Counted from the stretch's first letter, positions 1-9,719 are shown. The stretch is 64,000 bases of DNA from Lentisphaerae bacterium WC36 (GCA_020683205.1 CP085689.1:1178001-1242000), one strand, 5' to 3'. The notes: generated from the sequence alone by a model not told the origin. Numbers and translations are program-made.

Positions 1-3000
1 TATAACAGTATTAGCAGTTTCAGGAGAAGTTATAGGAACTCTCTCCATAACAGTTGCTCCCATTTTATACATATTTGCTAATTCCATATAAATTCTCTTC
101 CATACTACTAATGTTGCACTTTGAGCAATGCCATTTTGAGTATACGTAGCTTTACTACTTGAATCTTTAGGATTTACTGTAGCAGCGGCATTTGTATCAA
201 AGGGATCACCACGCATACAGCAAAGCTCACCTTCAATCTCAAGATACTCTCCTTTTGGTCTTGTACAAACCGCTCTCACAATATAATTGTCTCCAGAATG
301 TGTTTTTGTTGTATTTAAAGTTACTTCAGCTATAGCTTTATTTCCCTTTTTCTTTGTTCTATTAGTTCGTTTAGATAAACAATTTGTTTGAAAATCATTA
401 TAAGATTCAATTGTAACCTGTATTAGATTATTTAACATTTTTTTATCTGGGTCGCGATTATCATTAGGTTTCTTGTCCTTTAGATAGTTTACTGTGACAT
501 TTTCCTCTGCAATAAAATACCCGTCATAAGATGATTTATCATCGGGATCAATTACCTCAAAGTATACATCAATATTTTCCAATGCAGGAGTAACATAAGC
601 TGAAATAGTAACTTTACCATCCTCTGTTTGTGCTACTTTGTTATCATATGTTGTCTTTTCCTTAGTATAATATTCATCATCTCCAATACGTGTGTTTGCA
701 ATAATTCTACCAGCATAATTAGATTCTGTAAAGTCAGAATCAATTGGATGAACAGTCTCAACTTTAACAACTGTTGTTTTCACTTGATCTGCTATAGTGT
801 TATTTCCACTTACTAATTCAACTTTTATAGGTAAATCTCCAACACTAACACTGGCTTTTAATGCTTCAAGTGATAATACGACAGACCTATTGTCATTACT
901 ATATAATTTATTTAAAGGTATTTCAACCTCTGATGGAATATAATCTCCAGCATTATCAGGTAAAGCAATACTTTCCTTTAATCGTGGTTGAATTCCATCT
1001 TTTCTCCATAGTCTCAAACTACCATCTCCATAATTATAAATATAAGGACTTTCGGCAGTACCTTCACCTAAACGCGTAACATTAGTTGGGTCAGCTGCAT
1101 CATAGGTAAATTTAATCTTACTCTTTTCAATATCAACTCCTGAACCTATTTCAACAACTACTTTCACAAATTTTGCACTTTTATTTTCTCCTGATTGATC
1201 AATATTATCAAATTCAATATTATAACCATCTGCAAAATTAGGAATTCCATCTAAATCTGTATCCAAAATATTACGAGTTAAGATTTTTCCGGGCACTTCT
1301 TCACCATCTTCAATACTATCCTCTTCTTCTGAACAATCTGGATAATCATATTCATTATTATTATCACTGTCTATGTCTATATCAATACTAGCACCAATAT
1401 AAACTTTAGCAATGGCGTCTCGTTCTTCATTTTCAATTCCTTTATATCTAGTTTTAACAATATACTCTTTTGTAGAGTTATCAGGCAAAGTTAATCCTCC
1501 TAGAGAAAGGTTATTGTTGATACTTAATAAACTATACCCCAAATAAATAATTTTTTGAGATTCATTATTTGATGGTATACCAGTATCTGGACTTCCACTT
1601 GTTAAAGATGACATCATTATTACTTGGTTATTTTGAGTGAGTTCATTAATTGTGGCTTCATCTAAAATATCAAGGGTTGTTGGGCTTAAGACACCTAATT
1701 CTTCGTCTCCTTTATATAAAACGGTTGTAATATCATCACGAGCTCCTTCTGGACATTTCATTGCAATGATAATTTTATTATCAAAATTCGTCTCATTTTC
1801 TGGTTGTTCTGGATTATTTAATAATGCGCCTGCCTTTAAAGGTTTTATCCAACCTAAATGGATTGTTGCTTTTGTTGTAGGCGGTGTTTTATTTCCAAAG
1901 CTACCTAATATTTCATTTGGATCATCGGTATAAAAGAACATATGTTCAGGTTTATTGGGATATTCAACTTTTGCGGTATAGTCATAATCATAGGCTCCTT
2001 CTTTCGTTGCAACCCAGTCAACTGAAACATCATATGATTCACCAACTTTAAACACTCCTGTGTAGTCATTGCTTTGAACAACTCCAAAGTCTGGAGCGCA
2101 ATGTTTAATTTTCCCAACATTTAAATTCCAACGTTCAGAGTGACTCCCACTATGATCACCAACAGTTAAGTTTAAAGTTACTTTATCTTCAGGAGCTGGA
2201 GCGATACCTTCATCACTTGCGTCAGTTGGATCACTGCCTTGTTCTACTTCCGCTCCATCATTAATTCCATCACCATCAGAATCGGCATTATTTGGATCAG
2301 TTCCGTAACGATATTCATCAAAATCACTTAAGCCATCACCATCGGTGTCATTGTTTGTTTTTTTCGGATTTAGACTATTATCAACTTCATACTTATCTGA
2401 TAACATATCTCCATCAGTATCAAAATTATGGGGATCTGTCCCATAAATATTAACTTCATCAAAATCACTTAAACCATCTTGGTCAGTATCTTTAGTACTA
2501 TTATTTTCATTCGGGTCAAGATTATTTTTAACCTCATCAAAATCACTAATGCCATCCCCATCACTATCAGTAGTATCTCCACTGTTTGATTGATTTGGAT
2601 TAAAATTGTTATCAAGTTCAACTTGATCATTCATCCCATCCCCATCACTATCAGAGTTAGTCGGATCTGTTTGGTGTTCATTAATTTCTTCATTATCGTT
2701 TAAGCCATCACCATCACTATCAGAATCTTTTGGATTAGTATAGTGTTGAGTTACCTCATCAACGTCACTAATGCCATCGTTATCTGAGTCCATTCCTATA
2801 TTTGATTCTAAAGGATTTAAACCATTATTAACTTCAATGACATCACTCATTTCATCGTTATCTTGATCCAATCCTATATTCGATTCTAATGGGTTTAAAT
2901 CATTGTCAACTTCAACTTTATCTTCAATTCCGTCATTGTCTGAATCTTTATCGTTAGGATCAGTATTATGGTCTGCAATTTCTACTTTATCACTTAAACC

Positions 3001-5778
3001 ATCACCATCAGAATCTGCTTTTAATGGATTCGTATGATAAATATTAACTTCATCTACATCATATAGACCATCGTTGTCTGAATCGCTGTTAACATTTGAA
3101 TTAAAAATATCTAGACCATTTTTAAATTCATCAACGTCATTAATTCCATCATTATCTTGGTCTTTATCAATATTTGATTCATTTGGGTTTAAACCATTTT
3201 CAATTTCAAATGAATCACTAAGTCCATCATTATCAGAATCGCGAATAACTGAAATATCTAAAGTTTTTTTGGTATTGAATGTATTTATGCCACAATCAAA
3301 TTCATACGAAATTTCATAATTTCCTACTTCTTGAATTTGAGCGAAAACTGTACCATTTTCAATCAATTGATTTTCTTCAATTGTTGCAAAATTATTATTT
3401 AAAGTAATCTGCTGTGTACATTCAGCATCTTTAAATAATTGTATATTTGTTAACTCTTCACCAGATGGATTTATGAATTTCAAACTCAATGTACCTTCTT
3501 TATGAATTTTAAATTCTTCACCTTCAAAAGAAAGTTTTAAAGGTATTGTTGCATTAGTGCTCTCATTGTTTATGCAAAAAGTTTTAGTATCGTTTAGACT
3601 ATTAATTCCAATCGCTGAGTCAGTAACAACGACATAACGTGCTAAGTTGTCATTATGTTCACAATTAATTCTATAGGTTCCATTTTCTCTAGGGTAAAAA
3701 TAAATTTTTGTTTTACCATTATTCTTTTCTTTATCGTAATTGTTGTTATCTTCATTAATTTTATATGGTTCAAATAAATATGATGCTTCAGTTTCAGTCC
3801 AAGTATCATTATTAAATGATAGTTTTTTAATATCCCATTTTGGATATTTATTCTCCAATGAGTTTGAGTTTTTCGCTAATAGACTTAAATATTGACTTTT
3901 GCGAACAAAAACAGCTTTAACTTTATTGTCGTTTTTATATTTTGAGTAATCAATATCACTATCTTGATAATACCAAAATGAGTCTTTGTTTGGATAGTCA
4001 TTCTTAAAATACCATTCATCAGAATAGCCGTCATTTATCGAAATAGTTTTAACTGGCTTTGTTAAGAATTTATCAATCGCCGGAATTTGTAGGTCAAGTC
4101 CAGTGAATAAAATTTTCATAATCTGATTTTCATTGTCAGCATGCTGAATTTTAGTTCTAACAAACACTTCATTATAAGGTTGATCCAAAAATGCTGACGT
4201 TACTATTTTTACTTGCTTTAATTTTGTTGAAAGATTTTTTAAATCGGTTAATGCTTTGTATTTTCCCGAAAAACTGTCATGCATAATAGAATTTGGATAA
4301 TCAAGCATATTCCAGCGTTCAACACAGTATTTTGAATTAAAGTCAAGCGTAATATTTTCCCCTGGCTTTAAAATAATGATATTATCGTTACTAAAAAATG
4401 ATTGCCCCTCCTCAATTTCATTAATGCTCTTCTTGTCACTAGATGTTATTGATCCATTAGCTATTACTTTTGTCGGGTCAGTATTATTTTCTAGCTCTAT
4501 ATTATCATCGATGCCATCTCCATCAGTGTCTGCTTCTATAGGATTTGTTTGATAAATTGTAACCTCGTCAATATCACTAATACCATCATAGTCATAATCC
4601 AACCCAACATTAGAGTAGTTTGGATTAAGTTTATTGTCAATTTCAGCCTTGTCGCTTAGCCCATCATTGTCAGAATCCACTTCAGTAGGGTTTGTATAAT
4701 AATTAAAAACTTCCTCATGATCTGTTAGACCGTCGCCATCCGTATCGGTGTCAGGTGTATTTACAACTAAAGGATTAAGTCCATTAATGACCTCTGCCTT
4801 ATCATTAATGCCGTCATTATCAGAATCGACTTTGTTCGGATTTGTTTGATAATTATTTACCTCTTCTCCATCTAAAAGTCCATCCCCGTCTGTATCTGGA
4901 CTATTAGGATCACAAAAGTATTTATTTTCAAAGTCAATAAATACTCTTCCCTTAAATGTTCCTTCATTAACCCACTTATATGTATGTTCATTTGGAGTAA
5001 CTTCAAGAGAAACTTTATTCCATATTTTATTAGTATTAATAGCAATTTCTTTTTTTACATTATCAATATAAAAATTGAATGCCCCGCCAAGTTGAGTTTT
5101 ATAATAAAATGTTATTTCATTTTCAAACTCATCGGTTGTAAAAGTTAGTTCATCATAATATTCAGATGAGTATTCTCTTGATGATGCGTAATAATGTGTT
5201 TTGCCATTAAAATTATTACTCTTGACTTCCCAACCATGTTGTTGATCCGTTGAAAATTTAGAATCAAACCCTTGATTTGAAAAATAATTTCTTTCCATAT
5301 CTGCAACTTCAACATTATCAGATATTCCATCATTATCAGAATCTAAAGTTGCAGGGTTGGTTTTATAATAATTAACTTCAAGAGCATCACTTAAACCATC
5401 ACTATCAGTATCACTTTCATGAGGATTACTTCCACTTTTATATTCGTCAAGGTTTGTTAATTTATCATTATCAAAATCTGCAAGCGCGTCTGAAGCATTT
5501 AAAGGGTTTAAACTATTGTTAACTTCCCATCCATCTGGTATTCCATCACTATCAGAGTCAGCATTATTGGGGTCTAGTTCATCTACAATTTTATCATATA
5601 AATCAAAGAAAGCAATCCAAGCACAATCTTGATACTTATCAATATTTTTATCTTTTTGATATACCCATGAAAAAGAATGTTCTCCTGAACTTAAAGAGTA
5701 GGTTTTTTTCTTCCATTCTTCAGATAATCCAGACCATTTCCCTTTAAATTTTCCCATTATATCTCTAAAATTATGCAT
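1..5778 (-). CDS. Giant thrombospondin type 3 repeat protein, partial (3' end outside window, 5' end probably lost)
   Basis: One reading frame on the minus strand stays open from about 5802 (an in-frame TAA lies at 5803-5805) to the window edge, over 1,900 codons. It contains three blocks of DxDxDG-type calcium-binding repeats (such as DSDGDGLSDKVE and DTDGDGLSDFDEY), at about 5590-5270, 4880-4500 and 3240-2200. Between and after them lie unique segments, possibly Ig-like or lectin-like. The last visible part has a motif near VVWKRIYMELANMYKMGA that I associate with the C-terminal region of such proteins. Proteins of this kind are normally secreted or surface-bound. The visible start is odd: the first ATG (5778) has no good ribosome binding site and no signal peptide follows. 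The first about 50 residues resemble the tail of a repeated beta-sandwich module (SSGEHSFSWVYQKD...DCAWI). The gene therefore looks cut at its 5' end and may be a pseudogene. The family call is firm; the function is unknown. Confidence 0.85.
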   Translation of the reverse strand, partial: MHNFRDIMGKFKGKWSGLSEEWKKKTYSLSSGEHSFSWVYQKDKNIDKYQDCAWIAFFDLYDKIVDELDPNNADSDSDGIPDGWEVNNSLNPLNASDALADFDNDKLTNLDEYKSGSNPHESDTDSDGLSDALEVNYYKTNPATLDSDNDGISDNVEVADMERNYFSNQGFDSKFSTDQQHGWEVKSNNFNGKTHYYASSREYSSEYYDELTFTTDEFENEITFYYKTQLGGAFNFYIDNVKKEIAINTNKIWNKVSLEVTPNEHTYKWVNEGTFKGRVFIDFENKYFCDPNSPDTDGDGLLDGEEVNNYQTNPNKVDSDNDGINDKAEVINGLNPLVVNTPDTDTDGDGLTDHEEVFNYYTNPTEVDSDNDGLSDKAEIDNKLNPNYSNVGLDYDYDGISDIDEVTIYQTNPIEADTDGDGIDDNIELENNTDPTKVIANGSITSSDKKSINEIEEGQSFFSNDNIIILKPGENITLDFNSKYCVERWNMLDYPNSIMHDSFSGKYKALTDLKNLSTKLKQVKIVTSAFLDQPYNEVFVRTKIQHADNENQIMKILFTGLDLQIPAIDKFLTKPVKTISINDGYSDEWYFKNDYPNKDSFWYYQDSDIDYSKYKNDNKVKAVFVRKSQYLSLLAKNSNSLENKYPKWDIKKLSFNNDTWTETEASYLFEPYKINEDNNNYDKEKNNGKTKIYFYPRENGTYRINCEHNDNLARYVVVTDSAIGINSLNDTKTFCINNESTNATIPLKLSFEGEEFKIHKEGTLSLKFINPSGEELTNIQLFKDAECTQQITLNNNFATIEENQLIENGTVFAQIQEVGNYEISYEFDCGINTFNTKKTLDISVIRDSDNDGLSDSFEIENGLNPNESNIDKDQDNDGINDVDEFKNGLDIFNSNVNSDSDNDGLYDVDEVNIYHTNPLKADSDGDGLSDKVEIADHNTDPNDKDSDNDGIEDKVEVDNDLNPLESNIGLDQDNDEMSDVIEVNNGLNPLESNIGMDSDNDGISDVDEVTQHYTNPKDSDSDGDGLNDNEEINEHQTDPTNSDSDGDGMNDQVELDNNFNPNQSNSGDTTDSDGDGISDFDEVKNNLDPNENNSTKDTDQDGLSDFDEVNIYGTDPHNFDTDGDMLSDKYEVDNSLNPKKTNNDTDGDGLSDFDEYRYGTDPNNADSDGDGINDGAEVEQGSDPTDASDEGIAPAPEDKVTLNLTVGDHSGSHSERWNLNVGKIKHCAPDFGVVQSNDYTGVFKVGESYDVSVDWVATKEGAYDYDYTAKVEYPNKPEHMFFYTDDPNEILGSFGNKTPPTTKATIHLGWIKPLKAGALLNNPEQPENETNFDNKIIIAMKCPEGARDDITTVLYKGDEELGVLSPTTLDILDEATINELTQNNQVIMMSSLTSGSPDTGIPSNNESQKIIYLGYSLLSINNNLSLGGLTLPDNSTKEYIVKTRYKGIENEERDAIAKVYIGASIDIDIDSDNNNEYDYPDCSEEEDSIEDGEEVPGKILTRNILDTDLDGIPNFADGYNIEFDNIDQSGENKSAKFVKVVVEIGSGVDIEKSKIKFTYDAADPTNVTRLGEGTAESPYIYNYGDGSLRLWRKDGIQPRLKESIALPDNAGDYIPSEVEIPLNKLYSNDNRSVVLSLEALKASVSVGDLPIKVELVSGNNTIADQVKTTVVKVETVHPIDSDFTESNYAGRIIANTRIGDDEYYTKEKTTYDNKVAQTEDGKVTISAYVTPALENIDVYFEVIDPDDKSSYDGYFIAEENVTVNYLKDKKPNDNRDPDKKMLNNLIQVTIESYNDFQTNCLSKRTNRTKKKGNKAIAEVTLNTTKTHSGDNYIVRAVCTRPKGEYLEIEGELCCMRGDPFDTNAAATVNPKDSSSKATYTQNGIAQSATLVVWKRIYMELANMYKMGATVMERVPITSPETANTVI

Positions 5779-5896
5779 CTGATTAATTCTAACACTTGCT
5801 TTTTATTATTAGCGAGGTTTCTACTACGCTTTTGTGTTAATTTTTCAGTTTTTAAAGCTTTGATGATAATTAGACTGTTTTTTTTACTGAATACGA

Positions 5897-5997
5897 GAGA
5901 GGCTCAGGAGTGCCCTTTGGTTGTCAAACCCTATCGACATACCCCTTGAATAACAAGCTATTCTTTCTGGCTAAGGAAAATACCAAGACGGGCGTTT
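5897..5997. repeat. Structured repeat family, unit A
   Basis: Begins with GAGAGGCTCAGGA, which also opens units B and C. Its ends can pair: AGTGCCC at 5909-5915 with GGGCGTT at 5990-5996 (including G:U pairs). The middle carries a 24-bp segment (5927-5950) that recurs exactly at 9750-9773 in unit D. It lies just beyond the truncated start of the giant repeat protein. It has no coding potential that I trust. It could be a recombination site, a small RNA or a terminator-like element. Confidence 0.6.
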
Positions 5998-6227
5998 TGT
6001 TTTCTGAATTAGGTTCTAATAAATTGTAAAATAGGTGTAAAACTGCCTCTAAACTATCCTGATATGTTGTCGAAGATAGTTTTTGATATTCTAAGGTTCT
6101 AGCTTTGATTGTTATATTCTATCTTGATGATGTTCGTATTGTTAGTCTCTTATATAGAGTAGTAGTGTTTTTAGAAGCTCGTTTTTGATAATTCTTTATA
6201 ATGTGGCTTGTTTTTGTCTTGATATCA

Positions 6228-6323
6228 GAGAGGCTCAGGAAAGTGTATAAAGTGTTTGGTCGGCTCTGAATGCATAATTAGCCACAAGCTTTTTCAGAGA
6301 TACCTTAAAAGGCTTTTCTTGAG
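6228..6323. repeat. Structured repeat family, unit B
   Basis: Starts with GAGAGGCTCAGGA and ends with CTTTTCTTGAG. The two ends are complementary (CTCAGGAAAG with CTTTTCTTGAG, one G:U pair and a small bulge), so the unit could fold as one closed structure of about 95 nt. It shares GGCTCTGAAT and ACAAGCTTTTTC with unit C. It lies in a gene-free stretch. Confidence 0.6.
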
Positions 6324-6506
6324 TATTCTATTATGTTGATTATGGAGCAAACCTCTTACTCTTTTGTTGATGATGTTGTCAGGAATATAAGGTTCTAATA
6401 TACCGTCATAAAAAGCTCTGCTAAACAAATCCCTAATAATGAACTGCTGTTATAAAATTCTTAATGGTTAATTCCTGTTATAGAGTAGTTTTAGTTCTTG
6501 ATATTA

Positions 6507-6601
6507 GAGAGGCTCAGGAAGGTGTATAGAATGTTAAAACGGCTCTGAATATCCTGAAATCAACAAGCTTTTTCGGAGATACATCAGAAGGCTTTTCTTG
6601 G
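6507..6601. repeat. Structured repeat family, unit C
   Basis: Nearly the same design as unit B: the GAGAGGCTCAGGA start, then GGCTCTGAAT, ACAAGCTTTTTC and GGCTTTTCTTG at the end. The terminal pairing is kept despite base changes, as expected if the structure matters. Spacing from A to B is about 331 bp and from B to C about 279 bp. The spacers share weaker similarities (AAGGTTCTAAT-like and TATAGAGTAGT-like words), so the whole 5.9-6.8 kb stretch may be three degenerate tandem units. Confidence 0.6.
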
Positions 6602-6812
6602 TTGTTTTTGTATGCCAATATTCTTCTTGAGTAAGTTGTAGTGTATTTTTTGCTGGTAGCTCTAATGTTAATATGATATAAGCTTCGTAATACCATAAAC
6701 GCTCTGCTGAATTCTTATACAGATTCTATAGTAGAATGATGACAGATTGTAACAAAGTAGCTGTTTGTTCTATGGTTAGGGTACAGCGTCTTGTTAAAAT
6801 TCTTTGTTCTTT

Positions 6813-6899
6813 GTGGTAGAGAAATTCTTTAATAGTTTTGTTTTCTTTTTTGATGTGGTAACTCTAAAATTCTTTAATAGCTTTGTTTTCTTTTATGAT
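6813..6899. repeat. Tandem duplication of about 43 bp
   Basis: Two adjacent copies (6813-6854 and 6855-6899) start with GTGGTA and share the core AAATTCTTTAATAG, followed by TTTGTTTTCTTTT and a TGAT end. They lie in the gene-free stretch upstream of the HTH gene. No function is evident. Confidence 0.7.
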
Positions 6900-7133
6900 A
6901 ATGATAAATCCTTTGTGAATTATTTTGTTAATGAAAGCTTCTTTTGAGTTGTAAAATTCTATGAGATCCCTTTTTTTTCCTTTCACTATTTTACCCCCAA
7001 CAAAAAAGCGTTTTTGGGATGTTAGTATTCTCGGGGAAATTCTGCGGAAAAGAATGTCTAAAAAATGGCTCAAAAAGCTTTCCGAAAAAGTACAAATTCG
7101 CAATAAAAAATCAACCCCATAAAAAGGTGCATC

Positions 7134-7460
7134 ATGAACAATATCATCAAAGTATCAACAGTCAAATTCTTAAACAAATTATTACAACCAATAGCCGAAA
7201 CAGGGCTTTTAACAATGGCTGAAAAACGTGAAATAATCTCTCAATTAAAAAGCCTTGCAGAGAAAGACCAAACAATCCCTGCAATTATTCCAAAGCTAAT
7301 AAATCAACAAGAAGCTTCAGAAATGCTAGGAATAAGCCTAGCAAACTTTAAGAAAATGGAACGTCAGGAAAAACTGCCCTTCAAACGTAAACAAATCGGC
7401 ACAGCAGTAAGATATCGCAATACGGATATTATAAAATTCATCATGTCGGAGGATGATTAA
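7134..7460 (+). CDS. Excisionase-like / HTH_17 DNA-binding protein
   Basis: A protein of 108 residues. The second half (about residues 54-105, LINQQEASEMLGISLANFKK to YRNTDIIKFI) has the winged-helix pattern of the HTH_17 / excisionase family: a helix-turn-helix, then a basic wing and the ending Y-R-x-x-D-I-x-x-F/Y. Proteins of this class direct excision by a tyrosine recombinase or act as small repressors. An intact tyrosine recombinase lies 2.4 kb away on the other strand, which fits an Xis role. The N-terminal 50 residues are not recognised. The ribosome binding site (AAAAAGGTG) is modest. The DNA-binding call is good; the excisionase role is inference. Confidence 0.75.
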   Translation: MNNIIKVSTVKFLNKLLQPIAETGLLTMAEKREIISQLKSLAEKDQTIPAIIPKLINQQEASEMLGISLANFKKMERQEKLPFKRKQIGTAVRYRNTDIIKFIMSEDD

Positions 7461-7530
7461 AAAGAATCAATCCCTTAGTAATACATTTGTATAATAAATT
7501 TTATATGCTATATTACAAACAAGTCAAAAA

Positions 7531-7578
7531 GCTCAAATGAGCAAAAATTTTTTAATATTAAATTATACTAAAGTATAA
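7531..7578 (+). promoter_or_regulatory. Two short palindromes before the 358-aa gene
   Basis: GCTCAAATGAGC (7531-7542), followed by an A and T run, could be a weak terminator for the HTH gene. TTATACTAAAGTATAA (7563-7578) is a perfect dyad directly before the AAAGGA ribosome binding site at 7577-7582. It could be an operator or a hairpin affecting translation of the next gene. No regulator is proven. Confidence 0.4.
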
Positions 7579-7589
7579 AAGGACTGATT

Positions 7590-8666
7590 ATGAGTTATAG
7601 AAGTAATGAAAAGCAAAGAGGATTAATTACAGCAAGGAGTGTTAGAGGAAATTTTGGTGCGGATTTATATGACTTATTAGTGAAAGGATCAATTTTTGAA
7701 AGTTCTGATCCCAATCTTAAAAAAGTAAGAAATAATGCTGTGAAATATTTTCAAAAAGAATATAGAAAAAATATAAAACAGCACCGTCGTCCTTTAATGA
7801 AAAGAGCAATTAAAGAATATGCCTTAAAATATTTAAAGGAAGTTTATTATAAAAAATCATTTAAAGGAACATTTTTAGAGAATAATCCTAATTTTGCGAT
7901 AGTCTTTGCAAAACAAGTTGAAATTGTTATGAATAATCTTGATAATTCGGGCGTTGGTTATGCAAGTGCGCTTAGAAGGGAAACTCTTCAAAATCAGATT
8001 CTTGAATTAAAAAAGAAACTAGATCCAATAAAAGAAGCATTTTTTGATGAGTTAGAACAAAGAATAGAAATTGCTGAAGAATGTCAGGAGAAAGCGGAGC
8101 CTTTTCTAAATTTTATTAATGAGTGCCGTGATGCTAATGAAGAAAAGGCGTGGGAAACAGCAAAAAAATTACGCAAAAAATATTATTTTATTCTTGGCAA
8201 AAATAAGAAAGCAAAAAGATTATTTACTGAGGGCGAAATTGTAAAAATGATTAAAGATAAAAGTAAACTTGAAAAATTTACTAAATTCGGCAATTCACTT
8301 AACAAATGCACATCAAAAATGTTAAAAAAGCTTAAGAAAGTTAAATCAATTGTAAATACTGGAGATTTTGCAGCAAAATTCTATGAGTTGCAAAATACTA
8401 AAGGTGGTGATAATGTACAATATTTCTTAGATGTAAAGCAATTATTTAACCAAGGAGGAGATATTATTGAAGGAATATTTGGGGAAATTGATGGAATTGG
8501 AGATTTTATTACGTTTTATAACCAAGCTTTTAAAGCTACGGATATTTTATTTACAATTACAGCTAAACATGTCAGGAAAATAATGAAAAGTCTTGGAGTT
8601 TTTGATAAATTTGAAAAAAATGTATCAAAATATAACGCTCGACTGTTAAAGGAATTAAGAAATTAA
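7590..8666 (+). CDS. Unidentified lysine-rich helical protein
   Basis: A protein of 358 residues with a clear ribosome binding site (AAAGGA, 7 nt before the ATG). I do not recognise a family. The sequence is strongly basic and predicted to be mostly helical, with a coiled-coil-like stretch at about residues 128-180. Near the C-terminus a less charged segment (about 285-330, GGDIIEGIFGEIDGIGDFIT then FYNQAFKATDILFTITAKHV) could associate with membranes or with another protein. There is no signal peptide. The next gene starts 13 nt downstream in the same direction, so the two are very probably co-transcribed. Placement between repeat units C and D beside an integrase suggests cargo of a mobile element. 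Confidence 0.6.
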   Translation: MSYRSNEKQRGLITARSVRGNFGADLYDLLVKGSIFESSDPNLKKVRNNAVKYFQKEYRKNIKQHRRPLMKRAIKEYALKYLKEVYYKKSFKGTFLENNPNFAIVFAKQVEIVMNNLDNSGVGYASALRRETLQNQILELKKKLDPIKEAFFDELEQRIEIAEECQEKAEPFLNFINECRDANEEKAWETAKKLRKKYYFILGKNKKAKRLFTEGEIVKMIKDKSKLEKFTKFGNSLNKCTSKMLKKLKKVKSIVNTGDFAAKFYELQNTKGGDNVQYFLDVKQLFNQGGDIIEGIFGEIDGIGDFITFYNQAFKATDILFTITAKHVRKIMKSLGVFDKFEKNVSKYNARLLKELRN

Positions 8667-8679
8667 AGAGGAATTCAAC

Positions 8680-9714
8680 TTGAAAAAAAGATTATATTTT
8701 TGGATTGGTAGCACAGCTGTAATTGCAACAGCTGTGTTTTTCGCAGTAAATTATATAAAACGTAGTGAAAAAATTGTTAAAGAGTATAAAAAAAAATTAA
8801 AGGTCAAAAAACTTACAGAGAATCAGATAACAATTAAAAATTTAGCAAAATATACAGATAAAGAATTGCAATCTTTAAAAACTGATTTTAGCAATAATCT
8901 TTTAGCATATGCAACTAATAACAATAAGATTGAATTGGTAAAATATCTTTTGAAGAGAGGTTTCAACCCTATTAAAAAATATTTTGAGGCATCTTCTGCT
9001 TTGGAATGTGTAATTATTGATAAAAATTATGATATTTTGAACGTATTCATTAATTATGCTGACCAAAATAATATCAATATTTATAACGAAAATTTTGCAT
9101 GGATTTTATGGCGCGATGAAGATTTAGAATTAGTTAAGTTTTTTGAAAAAAATGGTTTAAAATTATCGAGTAAATTGCCATCTGAAACTCAAATTGGAGT
9201 AATAATGTGTAATTTAGCAGAAAACAAATTAAATAATTATATAAAAAAAAGATTGGAGAAGCCTCTTAAGAATAATTTAGAAAATCAGTATGAAATGTTA
9301 AATTATTCGCTTTCAGGCGACAAAGAAACTGCTGATTTCTTCCTTAAAAATGGTGTAAAGAAAAACTTTTGGTTTGCGTTGGCTGATAGTGATAATAGTC
9401 CTAAAAATATTACTTACATTAAAGAAGAATTAGCTAAATGGCAAAAGACTGAACCTAAAAATAAAGAAGAGCAAGAACTTCGCAAACTTTATGAAAATAA
9501 CGCTCTATTTTTTGCAATTTTTAGTAATAATGCTGAAAAGTTGCAAATTGCCTATCAAATTCAACCAATATCAACAGATATAACTTGCTATTATGAATAT
9601 TTAGATAGTGACGGTAACTATCAAGGTAAAGAAATGTTTTTGACAGCTCTTGCCAAAAAATTAAATAAACCAAATGCGGTTAAATTTCTTGAAGAAAAAC
9701 TAAAAACAAAGTAA
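8680..9714 (+). CDS. Membrane-anchored ankyrin-like repeat protein
   Basis: A protein of 344 residues starting at TTG, supported by AAAGAGG 9 nt upstream; no ATG fits better. Residues about 5-23 (FWIGSTAVIATAVFFAVNYI) form one membrane helix, followed by a very basic stretch. From about residue 75 the sequence has ankyrin-like units such as LLAYATNNNKIELVKYLLKR and ALECVIIDKNYDILNVFI, with poor consensus. Ankyrin proteins bind other proteins, so it may bind or neutralise the product of the gene just upstream, as immunity proteins do. That is inference from the arrangement alone. Repeat unit D follows directly after its stop codon. Confidence 0.6.
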   Translation: MKKRLYFWIGSTAVIATAVFFAVNYIKRSEKIVKEYKKKLKVKKLTENQITIKNLAKYTDKELQSLKTDFSNNLLAYATNNNKIELVKYLLKRGFNPIKKYFEASSALECVIIDKNYDILNVFINYADQNNINIYNENFAWILWRDEDLELVKFFEKNGLKLSSKLPSETQIGVIMCNLAENKLNNYIKKRLEKPLKNNLENQYEMLNYSLSGDKETADFFLKNGVKKNFWFALADSDNSPKNITYIKEELAKWQKTEPKNKEEQELRKLYENNALFFAIFSNNAEKLQIAYQIQPISTDITCYYEYLDSDGNYQGKEMFLTALAKKLNKPNAVKFLEEKLKTK

Positions 9715-9719
9715 ATCTC

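Larger units (their letters stand above)
5779..7133. other. Gene-free stretch of about 1.35 kb
   Basis: No convincing protein-coding frame on either strand. The content is repeat units A, B and C and the 43-bp tandem duplication, which have their own entries. T-rich runs are common on the plus strand. Short frames here (for example 6864-7103 minus) have no ribosome binding site and no family resemblance, and I do not call them genes. Confidence 0.6.

Noticed and set aside
2200-5590. DNA repeats resembling a CRISPR array or minisatellite
   Set aside because: The similarity comes from translated calcium-binding repeats (DxDxDG) in one long minus-strand frame; unit spacing and sequence vary as in a protein domain.
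6864-7103. 79-codon minus-strand frame before the HTH gene
   Set aside because: No ribosome binding site, no family resemblance, low-complexity composition, and it overlaps the HTH gene's leader.
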